Positions 24,987 through 35,881 of a stretch of DNA of 64,000 nt are shown one piece after another. The notes beneath the pieces were generated by a model, which worked only from the letters and a program-made list of their open reading frames with translations, was not told the origin of the DNA and did not search any database. The position numbers and the translations under genes are program-made. How positions within the stretch are numbered: position 1 is the stretch's first letter; each line of letters begins with the position of its first letter. The DNA lies in assembly GCF_028502605.1 (NCBI RefSeq), contig NW_026611593.1:2418001-2482000 (forward strand), given 5' to 3'. The DNA comes from Trichoderma breve. Its lineage: Eukaryota; Ascomycota; Sordariomycetes; Hypocreales; Hypocreaceae.

Positions 24987-25155
24987 CATGAGCAAAGTTC
25001 CTGTAAATCATGAATAGTCCCCTACCCAGTAGTAAGCCCAAGTAAAATAGTATTAGTGAATTACAAGTACGTGTAGTCGGTCTTCTACCTCCCTGCAGTA
25101 AGCCACAAGCAGTCTTTCCGTCAATCATGGGCAAGTTCCCGTAAATCACAAGCAA
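24987..25155. repeat. Imperfect direct repeat about 139 bp apart
   Basis: The segment beginning CATGAGCAAAGTTCCTGTAA at 24987 recurs with a few changes at 25126 (CATGGGCAAGTTCCCGTAA). Further AGTAAGCC pieces lie between them. It lies just 3' of the broken ankyrin gene. Confidence 0.5.
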
Positions 25156-25231
25156 ATTCAAACACATCGTGAAGCCAAATTCAAGCCACCTCCAGTGTTA
25201 GTTTCCCAAGGCGCAGTACTAAGCTTTACCG

Positions 25232-26587
25232 TGTGCCGCGGCTTGCTCAGCCTCCTCCAGAAACTTTGATACCCCCAGATCCTGATCATCGGAAACCAGA
25301 TCCCGAGCCGTCTTCCCCTCAAAATCACAAGCCAAGGGGTCGATGCCCTTCTAGACCAGATACTTGCACCTCCAAGGTGCTCTATCCCCCCAAGTTTCGG
25401 TCCGGGTGACTCCGTGCAGCAGCGTCCTCCCAAACTTGTCACGGACCATCCAGTCAACGCCGAGGTCGTCAAACTTGCCGAAAAGCTCCTCGTCTACGGA
25501 CTGCATCTGCATCTCGGGGGATTCATGCCAAAAATTGGACCATTGCGTGCCGTGGCCGTGGTCCCTGCGGGGTGTGTAAGAGAGCATAAGTTGAATGGGT
25601 GTCAGGCCCATGTTATTAGCCAAATTGATGTACGAGGCGATTGATACTTGTCGAGCAGTGTGTAGAATAGCTGCCTGCGGCTCTCGCCCCATTTGAAAGC
25701 ATCTAAGAAGCCGTCTGCGAGATAGTGAATGACAGTGTTGCCTTGGGCATCCCGCGCATGGACATCTGCGCCGGCGTTGATTAGGTCCAGAACAGTATCC
25801 TCAAGAGGGTAAAACCCTTCATATGAATAGTTCATATCATACGACCACATACGCCTTATGGATGAGTGGATCGGAGTCAATCCATTGTGATCGGGCTGGT
25901 TGGTTAGGGATGGAAATCGATCAGTCAGATAACGCAATGTCTGATGGTTCACTGGCGATTCCTGGAAAACCCACGAAGGCGCATCTAGCAGCTGATGCAA
26001 GGCGTGTTTGCCTTGGTTATCCGTGGCCAGCGGATCCGCGCCCAGCTTCAGCAACGCCTGGATTGCCGTTCAAGGTAGAGCATCCTCTGAAGATGGCTCC
26101 GAGTAGACGTCAGGTGGAAACGTGGCGAGATGCTCGCCCATGCGGTCCAACTTTACATCGTCGCTGGAATTCCAGCGTTGTGGCTTATCAAGCAATGCAT
26201 GCTCCCCTCGAGCTGCGATAGGCTGATAGGAAAAGCGTGCGGCCTTGAGGGTCACGGTGTTCGAAATTCAAGTTCCTCATCACGGTCGTTGTCACACGTC
26301 CGATCCAGAAATCTGTCAAGCCAGTCATGTTCGCCTAGAGACATGACCTCCTCGGCTTTGGCATGGCGTCGATTGGGGTTTACTCCAGCAGACAGAAGTA
26401 GATCAACCACTTCTGGCCTGTCAAATTCGACTGCACCCCACAGGACGATAGGCGGAATAGGTGAGCCATTCTCTATGAGCTGCCTGACATGAGCTTCCTT
26501 AGACTGCTTGTATGCTTTAACCACGTTTATTTCGGCGTATGTCCAAATATAAGGCTCTATCGACGAATCTGAGTCGTCGGTGTACAT
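25232..26587 (-). pseudogene. Broken ankyrin-repeat protein gene
   Basis: The minus strand encodes ankyrin-like repeats in pieces of different frames. The start is probably the ATG at 26587 (MYTDDSDSS). Ankyrin signatures include EVVDLLLSAGVNPN, LLKLGADPLATDNQGKHALH, LDLINAGADVHARDAQGNT and DPLACDFEGKTARDL. The frame changes near 26265, near 26190-26210 and near 25645. In-frame stops lie at about 26067 (TGA after DALP) and at about 25351 (TAG after CKYLV); in both cases ankyrin-like sequence continues beyond in the same frame. The TAG would be a CAG if one C-to-T change is reversed, as expected from repeat-induced point mutation, but one site proves little. Introns might explain one of the frame changes, but not the nonsense codons. 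I see no intact domain that could act. Confidence 0.7.
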
Positions 26588-27381
26588 GATGGACGGTATG
26601 ATGAATAGTGTGATGATCAATGTCAATTGGAAAGTTTTGGAGCCTTGATTTGAGTTGAAATACTGTTTGCTTGGTGGCAAACGGAGGCAGTGGAGTGGTC
26701 ATAGCGTAGAGGCTGAGAGTCGGGAGAATACAGGAATTGTCAAAGCTGAGAGACCGTGCGACACTGGCTAAAGATTGAATCAGTTGGGGTTATGAGTCAC
26801 CGAACAATAAGAGGGACAATAGTTATTTAGCCATCTAGAATTGTATCCGTAGTTAGGAGATAGTGCTGCTTGTTTCTGGACGTCTGGTACAAGAGGCGAA
26901 GAAGGTATAGGGACAGAGGCGGACATTGGGAATATTGTTGGAAAGAACAAACGTAGATCTAGTTTACAGGCAAACCTTATTAGCGAGAGTACATGACAAC
27001 CGCCGTCTGGGGACGTCGATTAGTCTAGATAGTTACAATAACAACATCCATCGTTTATTTACCGTCTTCTATCTCCAACATATATAACATACTAAAGATA
27101 AACCATGGGCTATATTCAAGATAAATCATGGGCTCTGTGCATATTGCCATGGTACATGTAGTGTAATGATCAATGCGAAAATTAATAGCAAACATTGGAC
27201 TTGAATAGATACCTCAGTTAAGTCTCGTCGAGTACCCGCCCTCTGTAACGCCCTGCCTACCCGCACCAAGCTTCATGTTATTTTCGGCAACTATCTAAGA
27301 CACCAAAACTCCGATTCTGAGGAAGATGTAATGTTGAGAAATGAGGGCATCTCACGTTTCAAATCGCGAGGACGCCACAAG
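26588..27381. other. Intergenic, AT-rich
   Basis: Nearly 800 bp between the ankyrin pseudogene and the 3' end of the next minus-strand gene. AT-rich with no supported ORF. Confidence 0.5.
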
Positions 27382-27962
27382 CTACGCGCGTCCTGCTGCT
27401 AGTTGAAGAATCATTGATCGCATAACAATCAGCGGCACCCCTTCAGTAGGAAGTCCAAGAGCTTCGAGAATTCTTCGTGATTCATTGCCTAAAGGCGTGA
27501 ATTATTACTCGCTAATTTTATAAAGAAGATGCATTTGCGAACAGCATGTTTGGACCCATATGCTGCTGCGACAAGTAAGTTTGGTGAAAAGAATACCACT
27601 ACTTACCATCAAGCGCAGAAATTTCCTCCGCGGTGGCGGGAAATCGTTCAATGACTTCTCCGGTCCTTAGATCGGCTAATGGAATCAGAAGCACATTTGT
27701 GCCAGAAAAGCGTTGCATGAGCCCATTGTGCTCTTGACGATCCGCATTTCGGGCCCTGGAATAAATACATGTTAGCAACAGTCGCTGGAATACCTATATC
27801 TAAATGATAGACAAACCTAGCTCTCAACTCAACTAAAAGCTGCACTTGTATATCATGATACCTTCGCCATTCTTCTCGATACCGTTGAAGCTCCTCATAA
27901 AGGGTGCGAAGCAAGGTAATCGCCTGCTGGATGTCGTTGGACTCGCGATGGGGCGTTGGCAT
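27382..27962 (-). CDS. Small three-exon protein, unknown function
   Basis: I deduce exons 27962-27817, 27755-27607 and 27488-27382, giving 133 residues; all junctions keep the frame. Intron 1 (61 nt) is GTTTGT...CCAG and intron 2 (118 nt) is GTAAGT...TTTAG. The N-terminal half is a charged, probably coiled-coil helix with Glu/Arg-rich heptads (TLYEELQRYREEWRRYHD). The second half reads NVLLIPLADLRTGEVIERFP and then ALDGNESRRILEALGLPTEG. Small fungal proteins of this layout (coiled coil, then a PL-x-TGE-x-IE-FP segment) are common, but I know no function. The continuity of the spliced frame and the protein-like composition are the support. It is divergent from the gene at 28377. Confidence 0.7.
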
Positions 27963-28376
27963 CTTGAAATTGGGTGAAAGCGATTGTTGAAGTGTATTTC
28001 TCTGATGTATAGGATAAACGGCGCTCTGACGGAGAAAGTAAAGAAAGAAGATGAAAGGCGAATTGAGGAACTTATAGCCAAGAGGAAGGAACGAAGAAAC
28101 CCAAATACCATGATTTCTTCCCCCGACAGCCATTCTCGGCCTATCAGAAAAAGCAGAGGCGTCTTACACTTTAATCCTCTGGATTTCTCTAATGCTATAT
28201 AATTTCAGTAGGTATAGATGGATAAAGTCTAAGGAACGTCGAGAGAATAAAGTTTTAGGCATCTACTATAATATTGTCTCATAGCCACTTTTCGTATCTT
28301 TTATTTCTTCATTCATCTCCACGTTCCCTAATACATTCAAGGCCCTGTTATCTTTCTCTTAACTCCATTCCTCCAA
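27963..28376. promoter_or_regulatory. Divergent promoter region with duplicated segment
   Basis: These 414 bp separate the start codons of the three-exon gene (-) and the secreted protein gene (+). The part 28126-28268 recurs at 30041-30186 before the second paralogue, so it is probably part of the promoter of the secreted protein. Confidence 0.5.
28126..28268 (+). repeat. Upstream repeat, copy 1
   Basis: About 140 bp beginning GCCATTCTCGGCCTATCAGA and ending near AAAGTTTTAGGCATCTAC. It matches 30041-30186 with scattered differences, largely C/T and A/G changes. It lies about 110 bp before the first secreted-protein gene, while copy 2 is about 190 bp before the second. Confidence 0.8.
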
Positions 28377-29715
28377 ATGCGTATTTTGCTGCTTGCTATG
28401 CTCTTGGGCCCTTCCGCCCTGAGCATGACAACTACAGATCCTCTACCACCATCCAACGACGGATACGAAACAATGGAAGCGCTAGACGCAGCAGCTGGAA
28501 ACATCCCCGAACACTGTATAACACTCTATACATTGGCTGCGCTCAATAACCTGCTCAAACAAAGCTTGAGCAATTATACGGACATGATGTCTCATGGATA
28601 TGACGACAAATTCAAGGTGTATGCTCAATCAGTCGCCGCGCAGGCGGGTTCTACGCTTCGCAATTGGGTCAATACCAACGGAACAAATTACTTTACGTGT
28701 GAAGTTGCCGAGACCGCGATTTGTTGCGACACGTGTAAGCTCAACCAGAGGCGCCCTAGCAAGTGTGATTATTGCTTCAACGATAATTGCTATCACTATG
28801 TCCACTCTGGCGTTCCACTCGGGCGGTTCGGTCCTCCAACCCCAGTGTTGCGGACAAAGGTATACAACGAATCGGAGCCCTGTCCGCCAGATTACTCCAA
28901 ACGAGGATATGGGTCGGATGACCCGTATATGCAGTCGGTTTACTGGACATTTTCCAACGAAACAGGCTTCTATGCAGACATGGAGTCGGATACAGGCATC
29001 TCGACAAACAAGACCAAGATTGGTAATTACAATCGTGGGAATACCTGTGCGCCATCGTCCAAACCAGACGACTCGTGTTGGGCCAGGGGCATGGACTACA
29101 ATGTCCCCTTAATCAATGGATACTCTGCTTCAGATGTAGCCAACCCCAAAGAAATCGTAAAGAAGGGCCTCAAAAATGCGGAAACCCTTGGGCCGCAGAT
29201 CGATAGCATCATCACCACTCTCAAGCTTGACGGCTGGATTGGCGAAGGCTCCGACTTGATTGACAGTCTCAGCATGCCCGATTTTCATGATTGCCTCTGC
29301 CACAGAGAAGATGGGCTTGGTGGAAAGCATCGCTGACAAAATTGAGGAAGAGAATACGAAGGCAGTTATTCTTGGGTTCTTGACAGCCATTTTCCTCTTC
29401 ATCCCGATTGTTGGAGAGATTATTGGTACTGTGGCAGAACTTGCCGACGTGGCAGTCATTGTGGGCTTGATTGGAGCCGCGGGCAATGCCGGAATGGACA
29501 TTGACACCATTGTCGACGATCCAGATAACGCACTACTGGCTATTTTCGATCTCATATTGAGCCCGCTTGCGCTTGAGGATGTGGCCAAGATCAGCAGGGC
29601 GGTGGACATCCGGCGAGGGATGACGGGGGATGAAGTGGCTAAGTTGGGCGACTACATCAAGTCGATGATGGACACTATTGAGAAGGTAAAAGGAAACGAT
29701 GATGAACACCATTGA
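28377..29715 (+). pseudogene. Secreted protein like killer-toxin-type chitinase C-terminus, one frame break
   Basis: The frame from 28377 encodes 319 residues and starts with a signal peptide (MRILLLAMLLGPSALS). The protein is rich in Cys and N-glycosylation sites. From about residue 245 it carries NGYSASDVANPKEIVKKGL, the segment that follows the catalytic part in subgroup-C (killer-toxin-like) GH18 chitinases. At about 29280 the family-like sequence moves to another frame and continues to 29715 with two hydrophobic helices and the DIDTIVDDPDNALLAIFDL stretch typical of the same C-terminal region. One extra base in the run CCCG explains the break. I see no GH18 catalytic motif or LysM in this copy. 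It could be a recent pseudogene, a sequence error, or a shorter secreted protein ending near 29336. No toxic activity can be concluded. Confidence 0.6.
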
Positions 29716-30379
29716 GAAGGTAAAGGGAAAATGTGTGACACGATAACCAAAATCTTGCACTGGGCTGAATGGATGGATTCAAAAAGAGTAAGTTGAGCGA
29801 GGGTACGTTAGTGAAGAGATGGGAGGGTTTTATTTCTTTTGTTACTGATAGATGTTGCTTCTTCTTTTCCCTGTTTTATGTTATCAGTGCAGAGGCTCGG
29901 ATTTAATTATAGATGTAGATTTTGCGATAGGTAATTCTACAGGTTACCATGTTTTCTACTGATTGTATTGGACATAAATGTGTTAATAGCGTTAGTTCCA
30001 TGTAGTACTCTCACGACCATTAAAAACCGGTATGTGAACTGCCATTCTCGGCCTATTAGAAAAGGCAGAGGCATCTTACACTTTGATCCTCTGGGTCTTC
30101 CAATACTAGGTACTATATTATTTCAGTACGTATAGATGGACAAAGTATAACGAACGGCGAGATAATAAAGTTTTAGGTATCTACATATCTACGCCAGGAA
30201 GACATTAAGTTTTTGATCTGTAAACAAAATAATGGTCGCCTCCCGCACCAGACATTTCCTTTTTGTTTACCAATACATCGCCATCTTACTTACTGTTCCT
30301 TGAATACTCCTCGAACCATCATCACCGTCTCTCCTTCCCAAGCCACACATCCCATCCGAGTTCATTTAGCTAGTTTAAG
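29716..30379. other. Intergenic between tandem paralogues
   Basis: About 660 bp. The left part is the 3' region of copy 1. The right part includes the duplicated upstream segment (30041-30186) and the presumed promoter of copy 2. Confidence 0.6.
30041..30186 (+). repeat. Upstream repeat, copy 2
   Basis: Homologous to 28126-28268 (GCCATTCTCGGCCTATTAGA at its left end). It shows that the duplication included the promoter of the secreted-protein gene. Confidence 0.8.
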
Positions 30380-31249
30380 ATGTTGTACTCCTTTATTCTT
30401 ATCTCTATCCGCATCATGGAGTTTGTTATGAACTGGGGTTCTTTAATCCCTAGCATGGCAGTTACCAATGCGCTTCACAATACCAACCCACAGCCGCTTC
30501 TCTGTGGTACTGCCACGCACAATTACTCGGAACGACCAATAACCATGAAAGATTTGAGAATGAATGCTTTCGAAGGCATCATTAATGACGGGTTTTGCTC
30601 ACTCGACGGGGCGGAAAACTCCGATCTAGAAGCCCCCCACGCCGATGAAAGCGTCTCCAAAGAGAAGAACCAAGTCTGTAACTACGATGGTGAAAGTCTT
30701 TGCATGTCGCCATCAAAGCCTGACGATCAGGTGTGTTGGACTTTTGCTATGGACTGTGACGTCTCCTTGGTAGACGGATACTCTGCTTCAGACGTTGCAA
30801 ACTCCAAGGAGACCGATGAAACGGGCCTCGAAGATGAAGAGGCTCCTGAAGCACAGAATAACGACATCGGCGAAATCCCAAGTCTCAACAGCTTGGTGGG
30901 CTCTATCCAACCTGATGGCCTCACCTTCAAATACCCTCCTGACTTGCAAACCATGATCTGGATGGAGAGCGGTCTAAGTAAGGTTGAGCAACATAAGGGT
31001 AACGATCCATTTCTCGAGTTCATGTCACTCTATTTTTCTATGGTCTCCACTATCGGAGGTGTCATTGGCTATGTGGCAGCGATCGCCGATATGCCAGAGG
31101 TTGCTGATGCGGCAGCCAACCTGGGATTCATAGTGACTGTGGGAAATATCATATTGGAAGTCTGTTCCACTCTCGAAGACCCAGCAAATTCACGACTGGG
31201 TTGCTTAGCCCGCTTTTTGTGGCAGATTTGGTTAATGATAAGAGCATGA
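30380..31249 (+). pseudogene. Diverged second copy of killer-toxin-type chitinase C-terminus protein
   Basis: A frame of 289 residues with a hydrophobic start (MLYSFILISIRIMEF), then a shortened, much-changed version of the neighbour. The best match is VDGYSASDVANSKE, which parallels the segment in copy 1. The two hydrophobic helices are also kept (for example GGVIGYVAAIADMPEVADAA), as is LEVCSTLEDPANS. Near 31190-31215 the family-like sequence appears to pass to another frame, which runs on past 31300. The central Cys-rich part of copy 1 is largely missing. I read it as a decayed paralogue that may still express a short protein. No GH18 active site is present. Confidence 0.5.
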
Positions 31250-34200
31250 TCGAAAGCGAGACAAGGCGGCTGCCTGCTACAACGGCCGACGTTTTCCGGC
31301 TTGCAGGAGGTATATGCACAAGCAAACTGGATGGAACTGGATTGGCATGTAAGAAGAGATAAGAGAGTTCAGTGTCTTTTATGATTATATTTTTGTATTT
31401 TGTTGAGGTTGGTCATTTGGCAGCAGAACCTTTGGCTTGAACAGAGGTGGATGTATGTTAAGAAGTTCTATAGTGTCAATGGTCTAGCTAGATAGATATA
31501 TTTATTGTGAATTCATCAAAAGTCAATATATCGCTCTCATAAATCTCAGATTCATAATGGATAAACCACCATTGAGCTTGACTCTGAAGTTCAGACTCTA
31601 CCATGTAAAGGTCGCCGCTGTATACGGCACATAGGGCACTGACTTCAGTCAATATGCTATGTCTGCTGAACCGAGTTCTTGGTACTTGTGGACTTGCTCC
31701 CCACTGAGTGGTTCTACTCCATCCAGAGATGTGAACTACAAGGTACGCTAATACCATGTTGCAATCCTAATTTCGTAGGGCTCAAGCTTGGGCACAGGAG
31801 CCCTGGGTCTTCGGGTTCGGGGACGTAAGACGGGGCCAACTGAAGGACGATGCTACCTTTGTTTGATGAGCAGTTACAGGCACCCCTGGCTTTGAGGGAC
31901 ACACGTGTGTAGTGGAAGAAAGTAACCATGGCCATGATCACAGTTGCACCGAAGCGGGGTGTTGTAAGTGACAGTCCGGGGAAAGGGGGAATGTGTGGGG
32001 GTTCGTGGAAGAGGCCGAGATGTCCGGGATAAGAGTTTTTTCGGGTACGAAACTTGGTCCCCGGTACCGGCACTCGTCCAGAACTCACATGTACGCTCGG
32101 CTCCCAGGTAATTATCCACAGGCGGAGTCCGCGGGCTGAGAGGATGCGGCAAGCTCTTGAAGCTATACTAGATGCTTCAGAGCTAATGGGCAAAGGGCCG
32201 ACTATTCATTAGTTTAACAAGTTTTAGAGTGAGACAAGAGCTATCCCTCGTTTGTCTCGTGCGAGTTGAAGAAGAGCTTCCTGAAAGTGCGATCCAGCTA
32301 GTGTTGTGTTCTACAATTCCTCTTCTCACACTCCCAGTCATCTCAGACAGGAGATGGTTACTTTGAGCTGCCCTGAAGAGAGTTTCCTGCATGGCATCAA
32401 CTCTTTCTAATGGCCGGTGACACAGTCTTATTCCCGAAAGCGACACTGCTATCAACGCCTCGCTGTTATTAATATGACCGACACCAAAAATATACTCAAT
32501 GAAACCATCTGACCAGTAGCACCTAATTGTAGCATTATAAACTACCACGTGTGCGGTCGGTGTAACAGTGAGTCCTATCCTATTGCTGATGTCGTATTGA
32601 GTCGTTCATGCTCACAGCCTGGCTACTTTTGCTGCCGATCTTTCGCCAGGATCCCAATCAGATTCGGAAGCTCAAAACGGAGCCGGGTTCAATCGAGCTA
32701 CATAGCCTTTCAAGAATCTGGGAGTGCTTGTTATCACGAATCTTCGGTTCTCGCTGCGAAAGCAAAGCTGGCTGTGCCCACGGCCGCTCCGCCACGGTTC
32801 TCCATACTTGACCAGGCAACTCATATTGATGCGGTATGACGCAGGATCGGGGAGGTCAAGGATAATACCACGTTTGCTCGCGGTCTTGGAAAGCGTCATC
32901 TTGCAGATGTCCTCGTGTCTAAGCCATGTCTCTGCATCTTGCGTCTGCATATGATACATAGGATATCCAGGTACAGGAGTCCCTTGCAGAGTATCCATGA
33001 GCGAGCAAGGACTTTTTCCTGCCCCAGCATCTCACAGTCCGGGATCAAATCCCTCCCCTGCTTACGCCTGCAGCAACAAGCATCACCAACTCGTATCCCT
33101 GTCCACAAGGGTTTAGCAACAACCATTCCGCTTCCAGTTGTATCGGTCTGCTAGCACAATTGATGCTTGCACTCCGTGCTATTGTAGTGCTTGTCTAAGA
33201 CTGTCACCGCCATTATCATCATCACGGCGCCGAAACCGACGCCCGCAGCAACAGGTCAAGTGGAGATCCGGAAGCGCCATAACCGGGCCGTCCCTAATAT
33301 ATTTATGCGTCGTACGGAACAGAAGTCCCGGTAAAGCGTATGCTAGTGCCGTCTCTGTACTGTATCACGGATCGTCAAAGTACCTGTACGATTACCTACG
33401 AATGTCAACACGGCTCAGTCTGCCAAGGGAATGGAAATTCTCCGCTCGCAATTCTTCGGCCTTTGTGGTTTTTGCCAGGGGAATATTCTGGTGGATACCT
33501 GTAAGAACTACTGTCACCGCCTCATACGAGCCCAAAGTACAGGTACATCTCCCTCGTAGGATAGAATAACCTTGTTGAAGTTACCGCCTATTCGGAACAG
33601 TTCCATGCTTGTGGAGGCAGATGAGATGGAATCCAGTATTAGTTATCTTGTTCCACCGACGGGCCAATTCATGTCCACATGGTCAGAGATACGAGCACGT
33701 GGTGATCCTTTGCTCCACGGCTTACTCCGTACTGCATGTTGATCCAGGATAGACATAAAGTTCTTGTCCAGGGCTGCTCTTAATGGAGTCGAGTTTTCTA
33801 TTGGTGGAATCGATCCATGTCCTGGATAGCTTTTTGACATCGCACTCCGTATGTGTTGGTTACCTTATACTAGTCGGTCATTTGCTAGAGTGAGCAAGAC
33901 AGATCTCGATTCATCTGGTCCTTTGAGTACCTAAATCATGCGTTTTAGAGGTGAATCGAGCCTAAAAATGTTAAAGTTATTTGAGAATAACACCTCTTCA
34001 CTTGCCACTCGCCCAGCCAGTATTCCATCTTTGCAAAATTAGGGCTACAGATGACCACCTATTACCATAGAAGTATATAACGCATATAAAGCCATCTGCT
34101 CTACCAAGAGAGTTTTAGATCTATCGTTTCTCTCTGTATATATATTTTTGATCTAAGGGTATTGTTCACCTTATGAGACTACTATAGATCTTTAAGTCTC

Positions 34201-35881
34201 TACTCATTTGTAGTGATTTGGCTCAAGCGATGCATCTATTGGATTGTAATTGTCAACTTTTACCTCAAACATTTGCGTCAATGAGATAAATTATAGTTAA
34301 TGAATTGATATAAAGGCTCTTGTTTTTATCTCATTCAGCTTAGTGTGACAATGGTTCTGCTTGCTAGAAATAAGTCTTAGCTGAGAAAGGTTCCTAGCCA
34401 CCACTGAGAGACCAATCGAGTCTCGTTTTGTTTATTGACAACTGCTGCTCTGTCTAGGTAGTTCCAACCATCGTTAACTTTAAATTATTCAGATAAGAGA
34501 AATGATAAGCTTTACGTATAACACGCCATGCTTTTACAGCGATAGGGCACATGAAGCTTGAAATTTGACTCTGCAGCTGTACTGATATATGCCAGGTTTG
34601 CTTACTGTGATTGAGAAGTGTGTGGACATTAAATCAGCTGAAGAGGCAGTCATGCACAGAATAGGCAGCTGGGAAATTTGCATCAACTAGCCTGTGTGAT
34701 TACGTGAACTCCTCCTGAAAGATTATGAACATTTCGAGTATAAACAGCTACTTCTCAGATGTAAAATCACATCATCCCAAGAGTTATAATACGGTTCCTG
34801 AAATTGTGATAGCTTCTGCTAGATTTGCCGAGAATTTTCTACGTTTCTTATTTGAATGATGATCGCTACTCATCTCCAAAGAGTATACATCAATGTATAT
34901 TCAATTGCCTTGCGGGCTGTTTCTAGCCCGTAGTTTAAAAGTGTCAGCACAATCGCATGATCTGAATAGCCACGTTTGCTTATGGTATGAATGCGCTATA
35001 TTTGATCTTTGCCGCTACAAATTAAATGCAAACGGCCCTGCTAGTAATCAAGCTTAACAGGGATCGGAGTGTAGGCGATTGACGAGACCCAATTGAAAGA
35101 GATATTGCATACTCCGTATAACGTCTTACGACCTTTTTGGCCAGAAAAATGACCAATCACTCAACCACAACTCTATAAAGGAGAAAAGTAACAAATTTTA
35201 TCTTTCTCTTCTTCACCTGCTGGTTCCTGAGGATGTGAAAGCACCAAACCGCAAGCTCAACAACCCTTTCACAGTCTTATACATCATTCAATCAGATAAT
35301 AACCTTACCAACAGTTGTCAGTATCTCTGCGCTTATTAACTGGGTCGATGGTCCAGAAGTGGGAACTGAGCAACTATTCAAGCTCAACTCGATCAGCCCG
35401 CTCAGTCCGCTCCGTCCTCTCAACCACTTAAAAAATTACATATGATATGACTGTTGACAGCTGTCAGATACCCATATAACCTCCACAGATTACTGGAGAA
35501 TTGTGGTGCTTCGTGCACAGTTCTAAGCTCTCAAAAATCCGACGGTGTGGAATGAAGGACTCCGTGCGTGCATTTAACTGATTACATATTACTAAACGGG
35601 CTTCTGATCAACTAAATATACGATTGAGTTACATGATCTCGTGAATCCATGGACAGAAACCTTGTCAGTAATGAGCTGAATATATCAGCTTATTTGAGTC
35701 TCATCAACATGCCTTCTTCAATATATAAATGCGCAGCGCGTTCTTTTCGTTTCAAATCTCCTGTAACTTCATCTCAACTCCTACAACTCAATCTTATCAC
35801 AAGGTTTTCAGAAAATATTCCAAGTATGCCAACACCATCCTGCTTATAGTACATCAAGCCAACATTAACCTCGGTTGCAGA
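31250..35881. other. Gene-poor region, 4.6 kb
   Basis: No gene is supported. From 31490 to 33640 short frames exist on both strands without family resemblance. The most protein-like is 32672-32998 (-). The stretch 33850-35640 is AT-rich and has no frame above about 60 codons. TACTCCGTA-type motifs occur at 33720-33730, 33843-33850 and 35109-35118. The right end holds the promoter and leader of the small secreted protein at 35882. Confidence 0.55.

Larger units (their letters stand above)
19251..25231. other. 6-kb gene-free region with GTACCTGTAC-type motifs
   Basis: No gene is supported. The longest frames (20064-20552 and 21511-22314, both -) overlap others on the opposite strand, are rich in Arg, Ser and Cys and look random. 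Clusters of GTACCTGTA and variants (CTGTAC, GTATCTGTA) occur at 20478-20520, 20628-20660, 20808-20850 and 21074-21106, with single ones near 19432 and 24024. TACCTAG motifs occur near 21280-21370. The part next to 19250 must hold the promoter of the CRIB gene. The stretch 24730-25170 is AT-rich and has short imperfect repeats. Confidence 0.6.

Noticed and set aside
31714..32193. 159-codon open frame on the minus strand
   Set aside because: Random-looking composition, with no homology that I can recognise and no splice partners.
32672..33060. Possible gene fragment on the minus strand with a GAGKS-like string near 33015-33035
   Set aside because: The P-loop-like string is preceded by a stop and is not followed by Walker B or any family motif; too short to call.
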